Shown here: piece by piece, positions 30,752-39,436 of the stretch
Layout of the letters: every line of letters starts with the position of its first letter
Position numbering within the stretch: position 1 is the stretch's first letter
Source of the DNA: JBDREW01 sp043819385
GTDB taxonomy: Bacteria > Patescibacteriota > Minisyncoccia > Minisyncoccales > GWA2-38-27
DNA: 49,959 nucleotides
Assembly: GCA_043819385.1 (NCBI GenBank)
Contig: JBDREW010000023.1
Span: 1-49,959, forward strand
Direction: 5' to 3'
Notes under the pieces: generated by a model
The model's database searches: none
What the model saw: only the letters and a program-made list of their open reading frames with translations
What the model was told of the DNA's origin: nothing
Position numbers and translations under genes: made by a program

Positions 30752-31471
30752 CTATCTTATTTCGCAAACTTCAAAAAAAGGAGAAATTGCTTTTTTAATA
30801 TTTAAAATATATTCATCAGAATATGGTTTCATTTTTTCAAATACTAAATCAATAGTTTTTTCAGGCCTAAAATTTTGAAGATAATATTTTTTAGCTCCTG
30901 ATATTTCTTTAACAATAGAAATAATATCTTTTTTTGTATGAATACCAGGCACAATAGTTGTTCTAAATTCATAATCAATCCCAGAATTCTTAATAATATC
31001 AATACTATTTTTTATTTTATCTAAATCTATTTTTACGCCTATTATTTTTTCATATTTTGAATTTATATTAGATTCTGATTTTTCTAAAGGTCCTTTGATG
31101 TCCATTGCAACATAATCAATCATTTTCTTATTTATTAAATCTTTTAACATCTCAGGATTTGAACCATTAGTATCTAATTTAACTACATATCCCATATCCT
31201 TAATTTTTTGAATAAACTTTGGTAATTCTTCGTTAACGGTTGGTTCTCCCCCACAAATAACAACACCCTCTAATAATTCTTTTCTTATTTCTAAAAAATC
31301 AAAAAAATCATTTTCTGATATTTTGGGTTGATTTTTTATTTTTTCCGGTAAAACAAGTTCTGATGAATAACAAAAACCACATCTAAAATTACAACTGCTT
31401 AAAAAAACCGTAGTTGCTAATTTGCTTGGATAATCAATTAAAGTAAGATGTTGTATTCCGCCTATGTTCAT
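30752..31471 (-). CDS. nrdG: Anaerobic ribonucleotide reductase activating protein (radical SAM)
   Basis: The 239-residue protein has the radical SAM cluster motif CNFRCGFC (C-x3-C-x2-C, about 28-35), GGEPTVNEEL, and a barrel that continues past residue 200. NrdG uses S-adenosylmethionine to place a glycyl radical on NrdD. The glycyl-radical target gene nrdD lies upstream, but a plus-strand gene with its promoter and terminator sits between them, so the pair is no longer a simple operon. The length (239 instead of about 155) matches the longer NrdG-like proteins found in many anaerobes. Confidence 0.88.
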   Translation of the reverse strand: MNIGGIQHLTLIDYPSKLATTVFLSSCNFRCGFCYSSELVLPEKIKNQPKISENDFFDFLEIRKELLEGVVICGGEPTVNEELPKFIQKIKDMGYVVKLDTNGSNPEMLKDLINKKMIDYVAMDIKGPLEKSESNINSKYEKIIGVKIDLDKIKNSIDIIKNSGIDYEFRTTIVPGIHTKKDIISIVKEISGAKKYYLQNFRPEKTIDLVFEKMKPYSDEYILNIKKAISPFFEVCEIR

Positions 31472-31518
31472 AAGTATTAAGTATTAAGTATTAAAATTAT
31501 TGACTATTTTGTATTTCA

Positions 31519-31547
31519 TTGACATTTATTAAGATATAATGTATAAA
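31519..31547 (+). promoter_or_regulatory. Promoter of the 92-aa plus-strand gene
   Basis: TTGACA, a 17-base spacer and TATAAA. A better-looking TATAAT at 31535 is only ten bases from the -35 and so is a poor match in spacing. The leader contains TTGTTCTTTTTACA before AAGGAG. Confidence 0.7.
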
Positions 31548-31588
31548 TTAGTTAGTTAACTTGTTCTTTTTACAAAAAGGAGATGATT

Positions 31589-31867
31589 ATGAGCTTTATA
31601 AGTGGTCTTGGTAGTTCTTCTTATTCAGATCCAGATGATTGGGAAGATAAAGATGAAGAATATAGCAAAGAAGATATAGAAAAGCTTTGTGAAGAGGCGG
31701 AAGAAGAATGGCAAAAGAAAAAAGAAAGACGGGAAGAAGGAATAAAAGATATGGAATCTTTTCATAGATTTATGGAAAAGCCGTTAGTCCAATTAATAAC
31801 AATTTTTCTAACGATAGGTTTCTTTGCTTCGATAATAATATACTGGTTTAGATCTTTGATCTTTTAA
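31589..31867 (+). CDS. Small acidic protein with C-terminal TM segment, 92 aa
   Basis: I prefer the ATG at 31589, six bases after GGAG; the in-frame ATG at 31583 is only one base from it. The product has a Ser/Gly start, a highly charged middle (EEYSKEDIEKLCEEAEEEWQ) and a C-terminal TM segment (LVQLITIFLTIGFFASIIIYW), so it is a tail-anchored membrane protein facing the cytoplasm. It lies between nrdD and nrdG on the other strand. The terminator matches the 15 and 28 kb small genes. No family recognised. Confidence 0.75.
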   Translation: MSFISGLGSSSYSDPDDWEDKDEEYSKEDIEKLCEEAEEEWQKKKERREEGIKDMESFHRFMEKPLVQLITIFLTIGFFASIIIYWFRSLIF

Positions 31868-31889
31868 TCACAAACAATAATTTCATTTA

Positions 31890-31921
31890 AACCCTGCGAC
31901 TATATCAAAGGGTTTTTTCTT
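31890..31921 (+). terminator. Terminator of the 92-aa gene, shared type
   Basis: AACCC and GGGTT pair around TGCGACTATATCAAA and are followed by TTTTTT. Confidence 0.9.
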
Positions 31922-31950
31922 TATTATAAATTTAAAATTACAAATTAAAA

Positions 31951-32035
31951 AAGAGAGAAGAAAGCTGGGAAGAGACCCGACCTCTCTTAGAGAGGGAGAG
32001 GAAGTTTTTTTAGAGGTCGGGTCTCGGGAGAGGAA
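31951..32035. repeat. Dispersed hairpin repeat, family A, copy 7, inverted
   Basis: It carries the complement of the other copies, GAAAGCTGGGAAGAG at its left and AGAGGTCGGGTCTCGGG at its right. This is the only copy in this orientation. A weak AATAACCC/GGGTTATT hairpin at 32059-32080 follows and may end nrdD transcripts. Confidence 0.88.
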
Positions 32036-32109
32036 TAGAAAAATTAAAAATTAAATTAAATAACCCTTTACAGGGTTATTATATCTTATTTCTAAAAAAT
32101 ACAAAAGAG

Positions 32110-35100
32110 TTAATTTTTTAAAACAAATTCTTTTCGTTCTTTGAATTCTTGCTTTTTACCAATATGCCATTGACCAACAGGACGTATGTATCCAACTATC
32201 CTTGAATAAACCTCACATGGCTGTTCAATAGCACATTTAGGACAATTAAAATGCTCACCTGACAAATACCCATGAGCAGGGCATATTGAAAATGTTGGAG
32301 TTAAAGTAATATACGGCAAATGATAATTTTCAAATACTTTTTTAACTAATGCTTTAGCCATTTGAGGATCATTTATTTTTTCCCCTAAAAACAAGTGGAG
32401 AACCGTACCACCACTATATTTACACTGAATATCGTCTTGAAGATCCAATGCTTTAAAAACATCATCAGTAAAACCAACCGGTAACTGAGACGAATTTGTA
32501 TAATAAGGGAATTCTTTTGTTCCAGCTGTAATAATATCTGGATATTTATCTTGATCAGCTTTTGCCTGCCTATAACTTGTTCCCTCTCCAGGGGTTGCTT
32601 CAAGATTATATAAATTACCAGTTTCTTCTTGATATTTTATTAATCTATCTCTCATAAATTCCAAAACTTCAATTGCAAACTTCTTTCCTTTTGGAGTTGT
32701 AGTTTGTTCTCCTAAAAAGTTTAAAAGTGCTTCATTCATTCCCATTAAACCAATTGTTGAAAAATGATTTCCAATATATGAACCTCTCATTTTTTTAACT
32801 GACTCTAAATAATATCTTGAATATGGATACAAACCCTTTTCCATAAAGTTGTCTAACGCCTTTCTTTTAATTTCTAAACTTTCTTTTGCTAAATCCATCA
32901 AACGTTCTAATCTGTCAAAAAATTCTTGTTTAGTTTTTGAGAGATAACCAATCCGAGGTAAATTTATTGTCACTACACCAATTGAGCCAGTCAAAGGTTG
33001 TGATCCAAAAAGTCCTCCTCCTCTCATGTATAATTCTTTATTGCTCAATCTCAATCTGCAACAATTAAAAGAAATCTGACCCAAAGAATGCAAAAATAAA
33101 TGATTTTTATTTAATTCTAAATCATAAAATTCTTTTAGTTTTTTAGAAATTTTCTTTTTAATTGACTTAACTCTAAGAATATAAATATCGCTATTCTTTA
33201 TTTTCAAACTTTCATTAGTATGAGCATTATATTTATCTATAGTATCAAAACCAATTGTTCGTGATTTTGAAAAACCAGGAATTTTTCTTCCATTTGTCAC
33301 AAAAGCAGGTGTTCTTTCTGAAATAATCGGATTATTAAGCCATCCATTATTTTCTTTTATTTTTGATTTGGCGTGTTGTATATAAATTCTCTGGCTATTT
33401 TTTCTTAATTTATAAGTAACTGGTTGTCCAATTAAAGAATAAAGCAAAACTAAATCCCTTGATAGCTCTAAATCATTTATATGAATTTCTTTTCTTTTAT
33501 CATAACCATCGCCCTTAAAATGAAATTCTAAAAAACTTTTAATAACTGATACTGGAGAATTAAATAAAATTTGGGGTTGTCTTCCATACTTTTTAAAACC
33601 GCTATTATATAATTTCCTTGATAGTTTTGTATTGTAAATATAAAGATAATAAGTATTATAACGAGGATCTTGTTTTTCTTTTCCCTCTAATCCAAAAACT
33701 TTTTTTATTAAAGATTTAACTAATTCTAAATTTTCAAAATCTCCTGTCCTAAAAGTAAATTGAAGACCTCTTGGTTCTCCATAATGAGTATAACCTTTTC
33801 TATTTTCAAAAAGATAATTTCCGTCAGCAACAAAATATCCTAAAATCTTTGCTAAATCTTCATTTAAAATAATATCATCATCTAATTCTTGATAAGTTTT
33901 TGACAAACTATTTTGAGCATTTTTGATAGAAAGAAGATAATCTCCTTTTTCAATATCCTTTGACCATTTCATTATAATTCCTTTTTCTGTAAAAACAGGA
34001 ATCGGATGTTTTGCTGAAAAAGTTGCTATTTTTCCATCTTCAGTAGTAATCTCTATTGTTTTTCTGTCAAAAACTCTTAAAAATCTTTTTACTGATGACC
34101 ATTCTGTTTTAAAAGTTTTAGGATTTAATGACAAAACTTCTAAACCTCCCTCTTTTTTACAATTTGTCCAGCCATACCTATCAAATTCTTTTGATTTATA
34201 CTTTTCAGCTACCTCTTTAATTGATAATCTTTTAATATTTTTAGAATTTCTAATTAAAACTTCTTCGTTTTTATCTAAACACATTGAACGAAAATCATCT
34301 GGATCCATATCTGATTTTACAAAATTTTGAAAATAATTAACTCCATATTTTGCAGTTGCTTCCCATAATGGCTCTAAATATGGATTATTCCAATCAAAAT
34401 CTTTTGTAATAGAAACTGTTGGGATAGGAAAAGTAAAAGGTCTTCCTTTTGCATCTCCTTCCATCAAAACCTCATAAAATACTTTATTAAAAATATTCAT
34501 TTCTTCCTGAAATTCATTATATGTTTCTTTCTGAGTTTTTCCTCCGATAATTACTGGCTGTTTACCTAAAGATGTAGGGGGTTTAATGTCTATGGTTGTA
34601 TTAAGGAAAGGAGTTTGAAAGCCGACCCTAGTCGGTACCATACAATTAAATAAAAATTCTTGCATTGCTTGTTTTACCTGAGCATAATTCAAATTATCGT
34701 ATCTAATATATGGAGCTAAAAGAGTATCAAAATTTGAAACAGCCTGAGCCCCTGCTGAATTTCCACACCAAGTAGCTTTACCTTTTCGTCTTACATAAAG
34801 AGTATGATTCGGCACCTCTAAACAATAAACTTTATCATTATATGCTATTTTTTTAATATTATCTTCTTCATTTTTAAATCTAAAATGCTTTGCTCTTGAA
34901 ATGCCAATATCAAACCAATGAAATTTTTCCTTTGTTCTTTTATAGATATTAGCACTCCATCCTAATTTTAAAACTATTTCCTGAACATCATCAGCTAATC
35001 TTTTACTTTTAGTAGAATATTCAATATTTCCATTACCTATGTATCCATCGCCTTTCATCATCCAATTAAATAAAATCTTTAATTGATTTTTAGACAAATT

Positions 35101-36570
35101 TTTAATTTCTTCTGGAATAAATTTATCTCCTGCTTTGCCAAATTGTTTTAAATATAGATATAATTGTTTATTGCTAATGTAAAATTCTAATTGTTTGCCT
35201 TGATCTTTTTTATTGTAATTAAAAGGTAATCTTTTTAAAATTTGTTCAAATTCATCTGCTGTTTTACCTTTATTCTGAGATATTCTTACTGCATATTCAT
35301 AATATGGATTTTTCCAACCCTCTCTATTCCTCTCTCTTAAATAAGTACATCCTTCAGCCACCCAAAAACCAAAAAAAGCTAACCAATCATTCATTTTTAT
35401 TTTCTTAGCTTTTATTTTTACATTTTCATAAACACTGTATCTACATTGTTTAATTCCAATCTCTGGCAATAGAAAACTTTCTTGTTTAACTGGAACCAAT
35501 TCATCAGCTGGAGATAATTCAAAAATACTTTCCAAAGAAGAAATAAATTGAATTTCCTGTTCTTCTCCTTGCCAAATTTTACTACCCTTAGGGATAAAAT
35601 GTTCGCTCACCTTGAAATCCTTAGCTTTAATAAATTTTCTTTTGTATAACCCCTCTTTACAGCGAGGACAATATTGATCAACCACCATATTATGATTTGG
35701 GGTTACCAATAAATCTAATTTCTTAGATTTAAAATTGTAAAGTTCGCCATTATAATTAAATTCATAAAAGTTACTTGGCTTTTGCAATTCAATCTCATCT
35801 GTTTCATTATTTAAAGTAAAAATCTCATCATCTTTTCTGACACTATAAAAATATTTCCATCCCTGTTTTGTTAAAACTTGAGTATCCTTACTATAACATT
35901 CACCTTGAACAGTATAAAAGAAATTTACTAATTGCCCTAAAGCAGTTCTGAAATGTTTTGCTGGTTTACATTCTAATTTTCCAGAAACACCTCCAAAACC
36001 ACGCTTTAATAAATCATAAAGATCCCAACCCATACAATAACAAGCTAAAATATCTAAATCATGAATATGAAAATCTTCGTTAGCGCCTGCTTCTCTCACT
36101 TCTTTAGGATAAATTTTATTCAACCAATATTTCTTAGAAATATGTGAAATTGTATGTTGATTTAATCCTTGTAAAGAAAAAGTCATATTAGCATTTTCAT
36201 ATATCTGCCAATCAAGTTCTTTCAAATAGCTATCTATTTTTTGGCTTGATTCGTCTAAAATTGAACCTGTTTCCCTTATTCTTCTTCTTTGCTCTCTATA
36301 TAAAATATATGATTTAGCTGTTTCAACTAAATCTTCTAAAATTAAAACCTCTTCAACAATATCTTGAATCTGCTCTACTTCAGGAATTTCATCTGTTTTA
36401 AATCTTCTGTTTATAAATAAAACTACTTTTTCAGTTGCTTTTTTTGTTTTTTCACCATCCCCTTCTCCAGCCGCTGTGATTGCTTTAAAAATAGCATCTG
36501 AAATTCTTTTTTCATCAAAAACTGTTAATTCTCCATTTCTTTTTTTAATTTTAGTAATATGATTTTCCAT
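32110..36570 (-). CDS. nrdD: Anaerobic (class III) ribonucleoside-triphosphate reductase with two inteins
   Basis: The reading frame is 1486 residues, of which about 700 are enzyme. An ATP-cone regulatory domain is at 1-95 (ITKIKKRNGELTVFD). The catalytic barrel follows, with QGE|SAGAQAV and RSM|CCRLRL joined after splicing; the second site includes the active-site Cys. The C-terminus has a four-Cys zinc site (CPAHGY, CPKC) and the glycyl radical motif RIVGYIRPV. The enzyme makes deoxyribonucleotides without oxygen and needs NrdG. Inteins occupy residues 225-604 and 764-1169. The promoter at 36767-36794 gives a leader of about 185 bases with a long hairpin. Confidence 0.95.
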   Translation of the reverse strand: MENHITKIKKRNGELTVFDEKRISDAIFKAITAAGEGDGEKTKKATEKVVLFINRRFKTDEIPEVEQIQDIVEEVLILEDLVETAKSYILYREQRRRIRETGSILDESSQKIDSYLKELDWQIYENANMTFSLQGLNQHTISHISKKYWLNKIYPKEVREAGANEDFHIHDLDILACYCMGWDLYDLLKRGFGGVSGKLECKPAKHFRTALGQLVNFFYTVQGECYSKDTQVLTKQGWKYFYSVRKDDEIFTLNNETDEIELQKPSNFYEFNYNGELYNFKSKKLDLLVTPNHNMVVDQYCPRCKEGLYKRKFIKAKDFKVSEHFIPKGSKIWQGEEQEIQFISSLESIFELSPADELVPVKQESFLLPEIGIKQCRYSVYENVKIKAKKIKMNDWLAFFGFWVAEGCTYLRERNREGWKNPYYEYAVRISQNKGKTADEFEQILKRLPFNYNKKDQGKQLEFYISNKQLYLYLKQFGKAGDKFIPEEIKNLSKNQLKILFNWMMKGDGYIGNGNIEYSTKSKRLADDVQEIVLKLGWSANIYKRTKEKFHWFDIGISRAKHFRFKNEEDNIKKIAYNDKVYCLEVPNHTLYVRRKGKATWCGNSAGAQAVSNFDTLLAPYIRYDNLNYAQVKQAMQEFLFNCMVPTRVGFQTPFLNTTIDIKPPTSLGKQPVIIGGKTQKETYNEFQEEMNIFNKVFYEVLMEGDAKGRPFTFPIPTVSITKDFDWNNPYLEPLWEATAKYGVNYFQNFVKSDMDPDDFRSMCLDKNEEVLIRNSKNIKRLSIKEVAEKYKSKEFDRYGWTNCKKEGGLEVLSLNPKTFKTEWSSVKRFLRVFDRKTIEITTEDGKIATFSAKHPIPVFTEKGIIMKWSKDIEKGDYLLSIKNAQNSLSKTYQELDDDIILNEDLAKILGYFVADGNYLFENRKGYTHYGEPRGLQFTFRTGDFENLELVKSLIKKVFGLEGKEKQDPRYNTYYLYIYNTKLSRKLYNSGFKKYGRQPQILFNSPVSVIKSFLEFHFKGDGYDKRKEIHINDLELSRDLVLLYSLIGQPVTYKLRKNSQRIYIQHAKSKIKENNGWLNNPIISERTPAFVTNGRKIPGFSKSRTIGFDTIDKYNAHTNESLKIKNSDIYILRVKSIKKKISKKLKEFYDLELNKNHLFLHSLGQISFNCCRLRLSNKELYMRGGGLFGSQPLTGSIGVVTINLPRIGYLSKTKQEFFDRLERLMDLAKESLEIKRKALDNFMEKGLYPYSRYYLESVKKMRGSYIGNHFSTIGLMGMNEALLNFLGEQTTTPKGKKFAIEVLEFMRDRLIKYQEETGNLYNLEATPGEGTSYRQAKADQDKYPDIITAGTKEFPYYTNSSQLPVGFTDDVFKALDLQDDIQCKYSGGTVLHLFLGEKINDPQMAKALVKKVFENYHLPYITLTPTFSICPAHGYLSGEHFNCPKCAIEQPCEVYSRIVGYIRPVGQWHIGKKQEFKERKEFVLKN
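33064..34281 (-). mobile_element. Intein 2 of NrdD with LAGLIDADG endonuclease
   Basis: It spans 406 residues (764-1169 of the precursor), from Cys (CLDKNEEV) to Asn (ISFN) with a Cys as the following residue. The penultimate residue is Phe where most inteins have His. It holds the splicing-domain block KHPIPVF and two LAGLIDADG helices (LAKILGYFVADG and FLEFHFKGDG). It interrupts the RSM|CCRL active-site segment. An intact endonuclease suggests it can still home. Confidence 0.92.
34759..35898 (-). mobile_element. Intein 1 of NrdD with LAGLIDADG endonuclease
   Basis: It spans 380 residues (225-604 of the precursor), from Cys (CYSKDTQV) to Asn (WCGN) with Ser as the following residue. It has splicing block TPNHNMVV, two LAGLIDADG helices (FFGFWVAEG and ILFNWMMKGDG) and a CxxC pair. 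The penultimate residue is Gly instead of His, an uncommon C-terminal junction. Confidence 0.92.
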
Positions 36571-36602
36571 TATTATTTATACAAATGATAAAAAATTATT
36601 TA

Positions 36603-36677
36603 GACAAGAATGAGAATATTTTTCAATCTCGGGTTGGCTGTGGGTTTGACGAATTGAAAAATATTCTTATCCCTGTC
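36603..36677 (-). promoter_or_regulatory. Long hairpin in the nrdD leader
   Basis: GAATATTTTTCAAT (36614-36627) pairs perfectly with 36653-36666, extended by GACAAG/CTGTC-type flanks, around a C-rich 25-base loop. It lies 33 bases before the nrdD start and is not followed closely by a T-run, so it may control translation or mRNA decay. The 480-base gap 36571-37050 holds this, the promoter and AT-rich filler. Confidence 0.6.
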
Positions 36678-36766
36678 CTTATTTTATGTTTAAAAAATAT
36701 ACATCACTTATAATTTATATATTCCAGCGACAAAAAAAAGGCGTTAACCTATTTATATATTACTTC

Positions 36767-36814
36767 ATTTTAACTATTAAAAAATGTAGGTCAAGCACCT
36801 AAATCTGTGGATAA
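36767..36814 (-). promoter_or_regulatory. nrdD promoter with a perfect DnaA box upstream
   Basis: On the minus strand TTGACC, 16 bases and TAAAAT. A perfect DnaA box TTATCCACA (36806-36814) ends 11 bases before the -35. DnaA control of ribonucleotide reductase genes is known in other bacteria; here it is inferred from the motif. Confidence 0.55.
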
Positions 36815-37050
36815 GTCATTAAAATATCAAAAATCAAAAATTAAAAATCAAAATGACAAATCAAAATGTAAAAATAAAAATAAATAATCTCTATGCTGTA
36901 AACAACAATATATTACAAAAAATATAAAATCTTTCTAAAATTTAAATTCAAGAATATATATTTATATATTAACAAATCTTGGTTTTAACGAACAAAGTGA
37001 GTTAGGTTCTTAATAATTTTGATATTTGATTTTTAATTTTTGATTTTATT

Positions 37051-37980
37051 TTAGAACCCTGTTGCCACAACTGTTACTTTTATCTCTCCTTTTTGTAGTT
37101 TTTCATCTTGTATTGCTCCAAAAATTACTTTTGCTTGTGAAGAAACTTCTTCTGTAATAATTTTGGCTATTTCATCTACTTCAGACAAACTAATATCGCT
37201 ATCACCCGAAACATTAAATAACACACCTTTTGCTCCTTTGTATGATATATCTAACAAAGGAGAGTTAAGAGCTTTACGAGCGGCCTCTTTCGCTCTTTCA
37301 GGACCCCTTGCTTTGCCTATTCCAAAAAGAGCAGATCCAGAATCTTTCATAATTGATTTAACATCAGCAAAATCAATATTTATTATTCCTGGAAGAACAA
37401 TTAAATCAGAAATACCTTGAACTGCTTGTCTCAAAATCTCATCACAAATCCAAAAAGCATTAGAAACTGTTGTTTTTGGCTCTAAAATTGACAATAATTT
37501 ATCATTAGAAATTGTGATTAAAGTATCTACTTTATTTTTTAATTGTTTTAAAACATTTTCAGCAATTTCCATACGTTTAATTCCCTCAAAAGAAAAAGGC
37601 CTAGTAACTATAGCAATAGTCAAAGACCCTTGTTTTTTAGCAATATCAGATACAATTGAGATAGCCCCACTACCTGTTCCTCCACCAAGTCCACAAGTAA
37701 CAAAAACAATATCTGCTCCTCTTAAAAGATCTTCAATTTCTTCTCGTTGTTCTTCTGCTCCTCGTTGTCCTACATCAGGATTCATACCTGCTCCTAATCC
37801 TTTTGTTATTTCCCTACCTATTCTTAATCTTTTATGACAATAAGCTCTTTGAAGATCTTGAGCATCAGTATTTATAGAAATCAGTTCTACTCCTTTAATC
37901 TTACATTTCATCATACGAGAAACAGCATTTGAACCAGATCCCCCAATTCCAACTACTTTAATTTTTGTGTTTGACTGCAT
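37051..37980 (-). CDS. ftsZ: Cell-division GTPase FtsZ, C-terminal tail missing
   Basis: The 309-residue tubulin homologue starts with VVGIGGSGSNAV, has the GTP signature GLGGGTGSG (97-105) and the T7-loop region NIDFADVKSIM (about 200). It polymerises into the Z-ring. The protein stops right after the last strand of the core (KVTVVATGF); the disordered linker and conserved C-terminal peptide that bind FtsA and other partners are absent. Its ATG overlaps the TAA of ftsA by one base, so translation is coupled. Confidence 0.95.
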   Translation of the reverse strand: MQSNTKIKVVGIGGSGSNAVSRMMKCKIKGVELISINTDAQDLQRAYCHKRLRIGREITKGLGAGMNPDVGQRGAEEQREEIEDLLRGADIVFVTCGLGGGTGSGAISIVSDIAKKQGSLTIAIVTRPFSFEGIKRMEIAENVLKQLKNKVDTLITISNDKLLSILEPKTTVSNAFWICDEILRQAVQGISDLIVLPGIINIDFADVKSIMKDSGSALFGIGKARGPERAKEAARKALNSPLLDISYKGAKGVLFNVSGDSDISLSEVDEIAKIITEEVSSQAKVIFGAIQDEKLQKGEIKVTVVATGF

Positions 37981-39233
37981 TATGGTATGAAACTCTTAAA
38001 CATTTTTTTAAACAAAAACCAAACTTTTTTTATAATATTAGGAGAAGAATATGAAGTTAGAAGAGGATCTTCTCCTAAATCTGCTCCTTCTAAAATTAAA
38101 CCATAAAGTGCTGATAAGCTTGGATCTTGCTCAAAAGAAGAAATTCCCATAGGGGCACCAATCCGACAAAATAATTTTAATTCTTTTTTAGCTAATCCTT
38201 TAATGCCTGGTATTCTTGCCCCTCCGCCAGTTAAAACTATTCCACATGGAAGTTGAGATTGTTTTGAAATTTTCTTTAATTCTTTATTAACTAAATTAAA
38301 AATTTCAGAAACCCTTGCTTCAATAATCTGAGATAACATTTTTTGAGAAAAAACAAGCGGTTCCTCTCCTTGAATTTCTATCTTTTTTTCAACTTTATTA
38401 CTTTTACCACAAGAAGCAAAGTTTTTGCAAGTACCAAACTCTAATTTTATTTTTTCGGCAGTATCAATGTCCGTCTTAAGACAAACAGCAATGTCATTAG
38501 TAATATGTCCGGAACCAATTGGAAAGATAATTGTATGAATTAAACTCCCATCATCAAAGACACTCATTCCTGTTGTCCCAGCTCCTATATCTAAAATACA
38601 AACACCTAATTCTTTTTCACGAGCTGTTAACACTGCTCTTGCACTAGCCAAAGGGCTTGGAGTTAATCCATTAATTTGAAGTCCTGAATTTAAAATAGCA
38701 TTACTTGAATTTTTAATATATGGAGAAAATCCTCTAAGTAATAATACATCAGTTTCTAATCTTCCTCCCTGCATATCTGTTGGATCTTTTATCCCTCCTT
38801 CTCCATCAACAATAAATTCCTTTGGAAATGTTTCAATAATTTCTTTATTTTTATCAGATAAAGGAAGTGTTTGAGCTTCTTGAATAACTCTATTAATATC
38901 TTCTTCTGAAATCTTTTGGTCAGCTCGAGAAACAGAAATCAATCCACGAGAAAACATACTTGATATATGACCGCCTCCAAGAGTAGCATAAACATCTTCT
39001 ATTTTTTTCCCTGAATCTTCTTCAATCTTTCCTATCAAAGAAGATATCACTCTTGATACTTTCAAAACATCAATTATAACTCCTCTTTTAACTCCTGAAG
39101 AAGTTTGCTGTCCTTGACCTAAAATCTCAAAATTTGATTCTTTTGGTTTTTTCAAAACCGAAATAACCTTTACAGAACCAGACCCAATATCTAACGCAGT
39201 AATAATATATGGCTTTGACATTAAAATTTTCAA
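37980..39233 (-). CDS. ftsA: Cell-division actin-like protein FtsA
   Basis: The 417-residue protein has an actin-fold ATPase: DIGSGSVKV at the start, LDIGAGTTGMSVF as second phosphate loop, and LTGGGARIPG as the adenosine motif. The last 20 residues (IIKKVWFLFKKMFKSFIP) form an amphipathic helix that should bind the membrane. It tethers FtsZ filaments to the membrane. With the FtsZ tail missing, the normal contact must be made differently. ftsA is first and ftsZ second in the operon, the usual order. Confidence 0.95.
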   Translation of the reverse strand: MKILMSKPYIITALDIGSGSVKVISVLKKPKESNFEILGQGQQTSSGVKRGVIIDVLKVSRVISSLIGKIEEDSGKKIEDVYATLGGGHISSMFSRGLISVSRADQKISEEDINRVIQEAQTLPLSDKNKEIIETFPKEFIVDGEGGIKDPTDMQGGRLETDVLLLRGFSPYIKNSSNAILNSGLQINGLTPSPLASARAVLTAREKELGVCILDIGAGTTGMSVFDDGSLIHTIIFPIGSGHITNDIAVCLKTDIDTAEKIKLEFGTCKNFASCGKSNKVEKKIEIQGEEPLVFSQKMLSQIIEARVSEIFNLVNKELKKISKQSQLPCGIVLTGGGARIPGIKGLAKKELKLFCRIGAPMGISSFEQDPSLSALYGLILEGADLGEDPLLTSYSSPNIIKKVWFLFKKMFKSFIP

Positions 39234-39436
39234 TTTTCAATTTACAATTTTCAATCAATGATTTAATTTTCAATTTTCAAACAATCTGAAAATTAAATCA
39301 TTGCCACAATTTTATCAAAAATTATCAATAAAATCAGGGAAATATTATAAATTAAAAAAGTTATAAGAACTTAATTTACTTTGTTTATTAAAACCTTAAT
39401 TCACTAATGTAAAATTATATATTCTTGAATTAAAAA

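Noticed and set aside
36603..36677. NrdR box or known riboswitch in the nrdD leader
   Set aside because: No pair of ACACTATAT-type NrdR boxes and no known riboswitch core can be seen; only a long hairpin.
7518..36814. Replication origin, based on four DnaA-box-like sites
   Set aside because: The sites are many kilobases apart and there is no cluster, dnaA or dnaN gene. Single boxes are expected by chance in AT-rich DNA.
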